A stretch of 64,000 bases of DNA from JAWXCB01 sp034440455 (lineage in GTDB: Bacteria > Bacteroidota > Bacteroidia > Chitinophagales > CAIOSU01): assembly GCA_034440455.1 (NCBI GenBank), contig JAWXCB010000019.1, positions 62,001 through 126,000 on the forward strand, written 5' to 3'. Positions 57,935 to 64,000 of the stretch are shown piece after piece (position 1 is the first letter of the stretch; the number at the start of each line of letters is the position of its first letter). The notes below the pieces were generated by a model that saw nothing but the letters and a program-made list of their open reading frames with translations, ran no database searches and was not told the DNA's origin. The position numbers were made by a program, and so were the translations under genes.

Positions 57935-59356
57935 AGTTATGGAAGATTAGGGACATTTCTGACTGAACAAACCTCCATCACTCCACTCGTCATCTTCCGC
58001 ATTTTGTTTGGCGCAGTAATGCTGTTCAGCGTAATCCGTTTTGCAGCCAACGGCTGGATTGAAACGCAGTACCTCGAGCCGACTTTCTTTTTCACTTATT
58101 ATGGATTTGATTGGGTGAAGCCGTTTGGAGTAACAGGCATGTATTTACTCTTTGCGCTGATGGGGCTTTCTGCATTGATGGTGATGCTCGGCTGTTTTTA
58201 CAGAATCTTCAGCGTGTTGTTTTTTCTCACGTTCACTTACATTGAACTGATTGACAAAACCAATTACCTTAATCATTATTACTTCATCAGCATCGTAAGT
58301 TTTCTGCTGACACTCGTCCCGGCTCATCGCAGTTTTTCTCTTGATGTGCTGCGCAATCCAAAACTTGAACTCACACACATTCCGGGTTGGATGATTTTCA
58401 TTTTGCAATTGCAACTTGGCATCGTGTATTTCTATGCGGGCATTGCAAAGTTGAATTATGATTGGCTTGTAAACGCACAGCCAATGAAAATTTGGCTGCC
58501 GTCAAAATCCAATCTTCCGGTTATTGGATGGCTGTTTGAATATGTGTGGGTGGCGTATGCGTTCAGTTGGCTTGGCGCGTTCTATGATATTTCGATTCCA
58601 TTTTTGCTTGTCTTCCGAAGAACAAGAGGGTTTGCCTATTCGCTTGTCATCGGCTTTCATTTTATGACGGGCATGTTGTTTCAAATCGGCATGTTCCCTT
58701 ACATCATGATTTTGCTCACGCTGATTTTCTTTCGGGCTGAAGTGCATGAAAAGATTCTTAACAATATTAAAAGTGCTTTCAAGCGCACAGCTGTCATGCT
58801 GAGTTTATCGAAGCAAGGCGCAGGCACACGCCACCCTTCGACTCCGCTCAGGGTGACAGCTACGCACGGCTACGCATTGATAACTGTACTTGCGATTCAC
58901 TTCCTTATCCAACTCCTTCTCCCTTTCCGCTACGCGCTTTACCCCGACAATTTATTCTGGACAGAAGAAGGCTACCGTTTCTCGTGGCGCGTGATGCTGA
59001 TGGAAAAAGCAGGCACTTGTTTTTTCTATGTCACCGACCCGAAAACAGGCGGCACAGATGAAGTAAGTCCTTCGGAATATCTCACGAAGCACCAGGAGAA
59101 AATGATGTCAACGCAGCCGGATATGCTTTTGCAATTCGCGCATGAACTCGAAACAATTTACAAACAACAAGGAATTGAAAATCCGGAAGTGCGCGTGGAG
59201 AGTTATGTATCGCTGAACGGACGTGGCAGCAGATTGTTCATTGACCCGCAAGTGAATTTGGTTGCGCAGCAGGAAAGTTTCAGACATAAAGATTGGGTTT
59301 TGCCTTTTGAAGAAAGTCAGCGTGAACTTGCATTAAACCGTGAAGAAAAATTTTAA
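57935..59356 (+). CDS. HTTM-domain membrane protein related to vitamin-K-dependent gamma-carboxylase
   Basis: A 473-residue membrane protein from MSYGRLGTFLTEQTS; the frame is open to a TTG at 57824, but that leader includes repeat DNA. Several HTTM helices (TPLVIFRILFGAVMLFSVIRFA, FYRIFSVLFFLTFTYIELIDKTNYLNHYY) contain the family's FYAGIAKLNYDWL, whose lysine aligns with the active-site lysine region of human gamma-glutamyl carboxylase. The later EEGYRFSWRVMLMEK resembles the luminal YSWDMM motif. A periplasmic C-terminal domain follows. It may modify glutamates on a secreted partner to make a metal-binding site; that is inference. A palindromic repeat is inserted in frame at 58790-58860. 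The 3' end overlaps the older start option of the receptor gene. Confidence 0.85.
   Translation, partial: SYGRLGTFLTEQTSITPLVIFRILFGAVMLFSVIRFAANGWIETQYLEPTFFFTYYGFDWVKPFGVTGMYLLFALMGLSALMVMLGCFYRIFSVLFFLTFTYIELIDKTNYLNHYYFISIVSFLLTLVPAHRSFSLDVLRNPKLELTHIPGWMIFILQLQLGIVYFYAGIAKLNYDWLVNAQPMKIWLPSKSNLPVIGWLFEYVWVAYAFSWLGAFYDISIPFLLVFRRTRGFAYSLVIGFHFMTGMLFQIGMFPYIMILLTLIFFRAEVHEKILNNIKSAFKRTAVMLSLSKQGAGTRHPSTPLRVTATHGYALITVLAIHFLIQLLLPFRYALYPDNLFWTEEGYRFSWRVMLMEKAGTCFFYVTDPKTGGTDEVSPSEYLTKHQEKMMSTQPDMLLQFAHELETIYKQQGIENPEVRVESYVSLNGRGSRLFIDPQVNLVAQQESFRHKDWVLPFEESQRELALNREEKF
58790..58860. repeat. Palindromic repeat read in frame inside the HTTM gene
   Basis: The arm at 58790-58813 (GCTGTCATGCTGAGTTTATC) pairs with the inverted arm at 58836-58860 (CTTCGACTCCGCTCAGGGTG), same family as 36962 and 38772. 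On the coding strand it reads VMLSLSKQGAGTRHPSTPLRV, a peptide type I recognise as a translated intergenic repeat. It falls in a hydrophilic loop between membrane helices and leaves the frame open. Confidence 0.85.
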
Positions 59357-59444
59357 CTACAAAGGGTACAAAGCGAGTACAACGCAACGAGCACTAAGAA
59401 AAAACTTTGCGCCCTTTGTGAAAACCTTCGTGCTCTTTGTGGTT
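59355..59444. repeat. CACAAAGRGYACRAAG inverted repeat at the start of the TonB receptor gene
   Basis: AACTACAAAGGGTACAAAG (59355-59373) pairs at 15 of 19 positions with the reverse complement of 59426-59444 (CTTCGTGCTCTTTGTGGTT). It begins at the HTTM stop codon. The right arm encodes the receptor's signal peptide. Confidence 0.75.
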
Positions 59445-61838
59445 TCTGTATTTTACTTACCGGCTTTCGCTCAATACCCCTCCATCTCCGGCTACGTTAC
59501 TGAAAAAGAAAGTGGTGAGCCGCTACAAGGCGTGAGTGTTGCTTTGCAGCAAACATCTCACAACTCCATCACCGACCGCAACGGCAAATTCAAAATGGAA
59601 AATGTGAAGCCGGTGAGCAAATTCACCATCACGGTTACGCATATCGGTATGAAACCTATTTCAAGAGAAATTGAAATCGGCATCAAGAACATGCAACTGA
59701 ATTTTGAAATGGACTCAGCAGTAAAAACGCTGAAGGAAGTTACTGTGAGCGGAAAAGAAGAAAATGGAGGTGAAGCAACGTGGCTGAAAAGCATTGAAGG
59801 CACGGCAATTTACGCGGGCAAGAAAACGGAAGTGATTCGGCTTGATGAAGTGAGCGCAAATCTTGCAACGAATAACAGCCGACAGGTGTATTCAAAAATT
59901 GCAGGGCTGAATGTGTGGGAAAGCGATGGCGCGGGAATACAACTCGGCATTGGCGGACGCGGAATGAGTCCCAACCGCACGAGCAATTTCACCGCGCGGC
60001 AAAACGGCTATGACATCAGCGCAGATGCGCTCGGCTATCCCGAAAGTTATTACACACCCCCTGCCGAAGCGCTTGACAGGATTGAAGTAGTGCGTGGCGC
60101 TGCATCATTACAATACGGAACACAGTTTGGCGGTATGTTGAATTTTCGTTTGAAGCAAGCGCCTGAAGACAACGTGTTTTCTTTTGAATCACGCAACACG
60201 GGCGGCAGTTTTGGATTCTTCAATACGTTCAACAGTATTGGCGGCACAAAAAACAATTTCAGCTACTATGCATTTTATCAATATAAGCGCGGCAACGGCT
60301 GGCGAGACAACAGCGGCTTTCACGCGCACACCGCTCATGCGAACCTGCTCTACCGCGTACATCAAAAAGTACGCATTGGCGTGGAATACACGCTCGCGCA
60401 TTACTTGCAGCAACAAGCGGGCGGATTGACGGATGTTTTATTTGAGCAGGATGCGCGGCAATCTATCCGCGACAGGAATTGGTTTGAAGTGAAATGGAAT
60501 GTTCCCGCGCTGCTTGTGCAATATGAGATTAGTCCGCGCACAAAATTGGATTTGAAAACATTCGCATTGATTGCAGAGCGCAACGCGCTTGGATTTCTCG
60601 GCTCTATCAATCGCACTGACCCGCTCGAAGAGCGTGATTTGATTGCAACGGAATTCCGCAACTGGGGAACGGAATTGCGCCTGTTGCATCGCTATCAACT
60701 GCGTGAAAATTCTTCTGCGTTTCTCGCAGGCGCAAGAATCTATCAGGGCAAAACACACAACACGCAAGGCTTTGCTAATGACGGCTACGATGCCGATTTT
60801 GAATTCCTGCCCGGTGAAGAAAATATTTTGAATGAACATACATTCCCAAGTTTTAATGTCGCGCTGTTTGCTGAAAATATTTTCGCCATCACGGAGAAAC
60901 TCAGCATCACGCCCGGCTTGCGCTTTGAATATATTGATACGCGCTCCGATGGATTTTATGTGGAAGTGAACACTGACCTTGCGGGAAATGAAATCTCACG
61001 CCAGACTTTTGATGACAAGCAGGAAAGTCAGCGCACTTTCGTGTTGGGCGGAGTGGGCGTAAGCTACAAGCACAACAGGCAGATGGAACTGTATGCAAAC
61101 TTTTCGCAGAACTATCGCGCCATCAACTTCAACGACTTGCGCATCGTGAATCCTAATTTCAGAGTGGACGCTGCGCTGAAAGATGAAAAAGGATTTACAA
61201 CGGACATCGGCTTGCGGGGTGCGCATAAAAACTGGCTGCACTATGATGTGAGCGCTTATCTGATTTATTACAATGACAAAATCGGCTACGTGCTTGGCGT
61301 TGACAGCATTTTGTTTAATATTTATCGCGAGCGCACCAATGTTGCCGATGCGCGTAATTACGGACTCGAAACTTTTTTTGAGATTGATTTCATCAAACTA
61401 TGCAATGAGAAATCTGAACAAGGGCTTTCTCTTTTTTCCAATCTCACGATTCAGAATGGCGAATATGTCGCCTCTGAGGAATCTGCGTTTGACGGCAAGC
61501 AGGTAGAACTTGTGCCGCCTGTAATTTTCAGAAGCGGGCTTACTTATCGTTTAAAAGATTTTAAAACTTCACTGCAAGTTTCTTACACACAGGAACATTA
61601 CACCGATGCCACGAATGCCGAATACACGCCCAACGCGGTGAATGGCATCATCCCCTCCTACTACGTGATGGATTTTTCCGCAGAGTATCAATTTAAAAAA
61701 TGGTTTACAATTTCTACAGGCATCAATAATTTCACCAACAACAAATACTTCACGCGCAGGGCTGACGGCTATCCCGGTCCGGGCATTATTCCTTCCGATG
61801 GACTTTCACTTTATGGGAGCGTGACGTTACGCCTGTGA
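59418..61838 (+). CDS. TonB-dependent outer-membrane receptor
   Basis: A TonB-gated transporter of 806 residues from a GTG at 59418 (VKTFVLFVVSVFYLPAFAQ, signal peptide); a GTG at 59340 would add 26 residues of repeat-encoded leader and cannot be excluded. An N-terminal carboxypeptidase-regulatory-like domain (ISGYVTEKESGEPLQGVSVALQQ) is followed by a plug (NNSRQVYSKIAGLNVWESDGAGIQLGIGGRG, DRIEVVRGAASLQYGTQFGGMLNF) and a 22-strand barrel ending SLYGSVTLRL. The absence of SusD and SusC-specific features, together with the imelysin neighbour, suggests a siderophore, heme or other metal ligand. The signal peptide is encoded by an inverted repeat. Confidence 0.92.
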   Translation: MKTFVLFVVSVFYLPAFAQYPSISGYVTEKESGEPLQGVSVALQQTSHNSITDRNGKFKMENVKPVSKFTITVTHIGMKPISREIEIGIKNMQLNFEMDSAVKTLKEVTVSGKEENGGEATWLKSIEGTAIYAGKKTEVIRLDEVSANLATNNSRQVYSKIAGLNVWESDGAGIQLGIGGRGMSPNRTSNFTARQNGYDISADALGYPESYYTPPAEALDRIEVVRGAASLQYGTQFGGMLNFRLKQAPEDNVFSFESRNTGGSFGFFNTFNSIGGTKNNFSYYAFYQYKRGNGWRDNSGFHAHTAHANLLYRVHQKVRIGVEYTLAHYLQQQAGGLTDVLFEQDARQSIRDRNWFEVKWNVPALLVQYEISPRTKLDLKTFALIAERNALGFLGSINRTDPLEERDLIATEFRNWGTELRLLHRYQLRENSSAFLAGARIYQGKTHNTQGFANDGYDADFEFLPGEENILNEHTFPSFNVALFAENIFAITEKLSITPGLRFEYIDTRSDGFYVEVNTDLAGNEISRQTFDDKQESQRTFVLGGVGVSYKHNRQMELYANFSQNYRAINFNDLRIVNPNFRVDAALKDEKGFTTDIGLRGAHKNWLHYDVSAYLIYYNDKIGYVLGVDSILFNIYRERTNVADARNYGLETFFEIDFIKLCNEKSEQGLSLFSNLTIQNGEYVASEESAFDGKQVELVPPVIFRSGLTYRLKDFKTSLQVSYTQEHYTDATNAEYTPNAVNGIIPSYYVMDFSAEYQFKKWFTISTGINNFTNNKYFTRRADGYPGPGIIPSDGLSLYGSVTLRL

Positions 61839-61905
61839 GGGTGATGATGATTATCATCCTCTTTCCGCGCATACTGAGTTAACATTGTGCATTTGAAAAT
61901 TTGCC

Positions 61906-64000
61906 ATGACAAACTATACCAAACCCTTCCGTGAAATCGGAATTGATGATGTCGCGCTCGTAGGCGGCAAGAACGCCTCGCTTGGCGAGATGTATCGCAA
62001 TCTTTCAAAACAGGGCATTCTTGTGCCGGATGGATTTGCAACTCTTGCCGATGCGTATTGGGATTTCCTTGATAAAAACAATTTGCGCAAGTCGCTTGGC
62101 GCAGCGCTTGAAGAGTTGGATACAAAAAACTTCTCCAATCTGAATGTAATTGGCGAACGCTGTCGCTCGATGATGCTGAAAGCAGAAATGCCCGATGAAT
62201 TTAAAGCAACAATCCGCACAGGTCTTCAAGGCTTGGTGAAGGAGTATGGAAAAAACATTTCGCTTGCCGTGCGCAGCAGCGCAACGGCAGAAGACTTGCC
62301 CACCGCGAGTTTTGCAGGTCAGCAGGAATCCTATCTTAATATTCAAGGCAATGAAAATTTAATACACGCCTGCCAGCGCTGCTTTGCTTCGCTCTTCACA
62401 GACCGAGCGATTAAGTACCGCGTTGACAACGGCTTTGAGCACATGAAAGTCGCTTTATCTGTTGGCGTACAATTGATGGTTCGCTCTGACAAAGCATGTT
62501 CAGGCGTTATGTTCACGCTTGATCCTGATTCTGGATTTGAAAATACCGTGCTCATTTCCGGAGCGTGGGGCTTGGGTGAAAATGTCGTGCAGGGCGCTGT
62601 GAATACCGATGAGTTTCTCGTGTTCAAGCCGTTTACAGGCAAGGTGAGCAATCCTATTATTTCGCGCAAGTTGGGCAGCAAGGAAAAGACAATGATTTAT
62701 GCCGAAGCAGGTAATGTAAACTCAACACTCAATATTCAAACGCCAAAAGAAAAGCAGGAGCAGTTTATCCTTAGTGATGCAGAAATAGTTAAGCTGGCGC
62801 AGTGGGCAATAATCATTGAGCAACATTATGGCAGGCACATGGACATCGAGTGGGCGAAAGATGGAGTGAGCGGGGAGTTGTTCATTGTGCAGGCGCGACC
62901 GGAAACTGTACACAGCCAGCGCACTAAAACACATCGCTTCACGCAATACAAATTAAAGAGCAAGGGGAAAGTTTTATGCAAAGGCATCGGCTTGGGAAGC
63001 AGAATTACGAGCGGCTATGCGCGTATCCTCCATTCGCCTGCGGACATTGACAAATTACAACAGAATGAAATCCTCGTGACGGGGCGCACCGACCCCGACT
63101 GGGACCCCGTGCTGAAGAAAGCCGCAGCCATCATCACCAATCAGGGCGGCAGAACATCACACGCAGCAATTGTTGCGCGCGAGCAGGGCGCTATCGCTAT
63201 TGTTGGAACAGGCGATGCAACACAAACCATCACTGACGGGCAACTGATTACCGTTTCCACTGCGGAGAGCGACACGGGTTTCGTCTATGAAGGAAAATTA
63301 GAGTGGGATGAAAAGACTACGGATATCAGCCACGTAGAGATGCCGCAGACAAAAGTGATGTTCATCCTCGGACATCCCGAGCAGGCATTTAAATATTCGT
63401 TGCTGCCCAATGACGGTGTCGGGCTGATGCGCATGGAGTTTATCATTAACAATTCCATTGGTATTCACCCCATGGCGTTACAGCATTTTGAACAACTCAC
63501 CGATGCAAAAGCAAAAGCGCTTATCGAAGAGCGCACGAAGCAGTATAAAAACAAAAGAGATTTTTTCATTCACCGTTTAGCGGAATCCACTGCGCAAATC
63601 GCTGCCGCCTTTTATCCAAAAGATGTGATTGTGCGCATGAGCGATTTCAAATCAAATGAATATGCGAACCTGATTGGCGGAAAGCAATTCGAGCCGAAAG
63701 AAGAAAACCCCATGATTGGCTTCCGGGGCGCATCGCGCTATTATCATCCGCTGTACCGCGAGGGATTTGAGTTGGAATGTGCCGCCATGAAAATGGTGCG
63801 CGAGCAAATGGGATTCACCAACGTGAAGCTGATGATTCCTTTTTGCCGTACGGTAAATGAAGGCGAGAAGGTTGTTGAAATCATGAAACAAAACGGGCTT
63901 GAGCGCGGCAAAAACGGATTGGAATTATACATCATGGTTGAGATTCCCAGCAACGCGCTGCTCGCAGAAGAATTTGCAAAACATTTTGACGGATTCTCCA
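61906..64000 (+). CDS. ppsA: Phosphoenolpyruvate synthase, 3' end cut by window edge
   Basis: Converts pyruvate and ATP to PEP, AMP and phosphate for gluconeogenesis. The frame is open for 698 codons to the edge; the family is about 800, so roughly 100 residues are missing. N-terminal ATP-grasp: VGGKNASLGEMYRNL, LAVRSSATAEDLPTASFAGQQESYLN and DIEWAKDG with FIVQARPETV. The central phosphohistidine domain has the catalytic His in TNQGGRTSHAAIVAREQGA. The C-terminal PEP barrel begins at LPNDGVGLMRMEFIINN, with IVRMSDFKSNEYANLIGG and ENPMIGFRGASRY. The start MTNYTKPFREIGIDD is the usual N-terminus. With ppc it gives the cell both PEP-forming and PEP-consuming anaplerotic routes. Confidence 0.96.
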   Translation, partial: MTNYTKPFREIGIDDVALVGGKNASLGEMYRNLSKQGILVPDGFATLADAYWDFLDKNNLRKSLGAALEELDTKNFSNLNVIGERCRSMMLKAEMPDEFKATIRTGLQGLVKEYGKNISLAVRSSATAEDLPTASFAGQQESYLNIQGNENLIHACQRCFASLFTDRAIKYRVDNGFEHMKVALSVGVQLMVRSDKACSGVMFTLDPDSGFENTVLISGAWGLGENVVQGAVNTDEFLVFKPFTGKVSNPIISRKLGSKEKTMIYAEAGNVNSTLNIQTPKEKQEQFILSDAEIVKLAQWAIIIEQHYGRHMDIEWAKDGVSGELFIVQARPETVHSQRTKTHRFTQYKLKSKGKVLCKGIGLGSRITSGYARILHSPADIDKLQQNEILVTGRTDPDWDPVLKKAAAIITNQGGRTSHAAIVAREQGAIAIVGTGDATQTITDGQLITVSTAESDTGFVYEGKLEWDEKTTDISHVEMPQTKVMFILGHPEQAFKYSLLPNDGVGLMRMEFIINNSIGIHPMALQHFEQLTDAKAKALIEERTKQYKNKRDFFIHRLAESTAQIAAAFYPKDVIVRMSDFKSNEYANLIGGKQFEPKEENPMIGFRGASRYYHPLYREGFELECAAMKMVREQMGFTNVKLMIPFCRTVNEGEKVVEIMKQNGLERGKNGLELYIMVEIPSNALLAEEFAKHFDGFS

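Noticed and set aside
1..64000. tRNA, rRNA, tmRNA or riboswitch genes
   Set aside because: I found no cloverleaf with a GGTTCRANTCC-type T-arm, no rRNA-like stretch and no riboswitch core I recognise; the four-helix-bundle genes, often tied to 23S intervening sequences, are not inside rRNA here.

Overview
The window is a chromosomal segment of a bacterium from the phylum Bacteroidota, probably an uncultured relative of the Chitinophagales/Saprospirales/Flavobacteriales. The evidence is a type III glutamine synthetase, four secreted proteins with type IX secretion (T9SS) C-terminal sorting domains, lipoproteins of the DUF4296 and DUF4856 families, an imelysin next to a TonB-dependent receptor, a lolA-ftsK pair, and TAnnTTTG-like promoter elements with few Shine-Dalgarno sites. 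I see no rRNA, tRNA, CRISPR array, phage or transposase.

Layout. 1-5.3 kb: a partial membrane-anchored protein, glnN and an OmpR-type two-component pair. 5.5-12.9 kb: a KdsB-like nucleotidyltransferase, a photolyase, KtrAB-type potassium uptake, and a translationally coupled pair made of a divergent lysine-2,3-aminomutase-like radical SAM enzyme and a class I/II aminotransferase. 13-15.5 kb: PEP carboxylase. 15.5-31.6 kb: a long run of ion-homeostasis genes: a CPA-type antiporter, a Ca2+ P-type ATPase, three MscS genes (one broken by two in-frame TAA codons), a voltage-gated K+ channel with a zinc-ribbon tail, a Ca2+/cation exchanger, a UspA protein, a DAACS symporter, an apparent Na/Pi-cotransporter remnant, PPK2, an SLC13/RCK_C transporter and NhaA. 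31.6-43.8 kb: catabolism and housekeeping: class IV aminotransferase, split succinyl-CoA:3-ketoacid CoA-transferase genes (scoA, scoB), YggS, HMG-CoA lyase, a T9SS subtilase, leuS and homogentisate dioxygenase. ScoAB, HMG-CoA lyase and HmgA together fit breakdown of leucine, ketone bodies and tyrosine. 44.6-55.3 kb: two T9SS proteins, lpd, lolA, ftsK and a T9SS PKD esterase. 55.5-61.8 kb: a DUF4856 lipoprotein, an imelysin lipoprotein, a gamma-carboxylase-like HTTM membrane protein and a TonB-dependent receptor, read here as a metal-uptake locus. The window ends inside PEP synthase.

The most unusual feature is a dense set of unrelated inverted-repeat families with no transposase in sight. Some sit between genes, often touching stop codons. 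Some carry a gene: two four-helix-bundle (S23/IVP-type) genes bounded by inverted GATTCGGTGAT-type arms split the scoA-scoB pair, and a DUF559 endonuclease-like domain bounded by inverted CTCACCCC-type arms lies in frame inside leuS. Others are read through as protein: in the HTTM protein, probably in the photolyase, and in the signal peptide of the TonB-dependent receptor. This looks like ongoing spread of minimal repeat-bounded units that coding genes tolerate or reuse.
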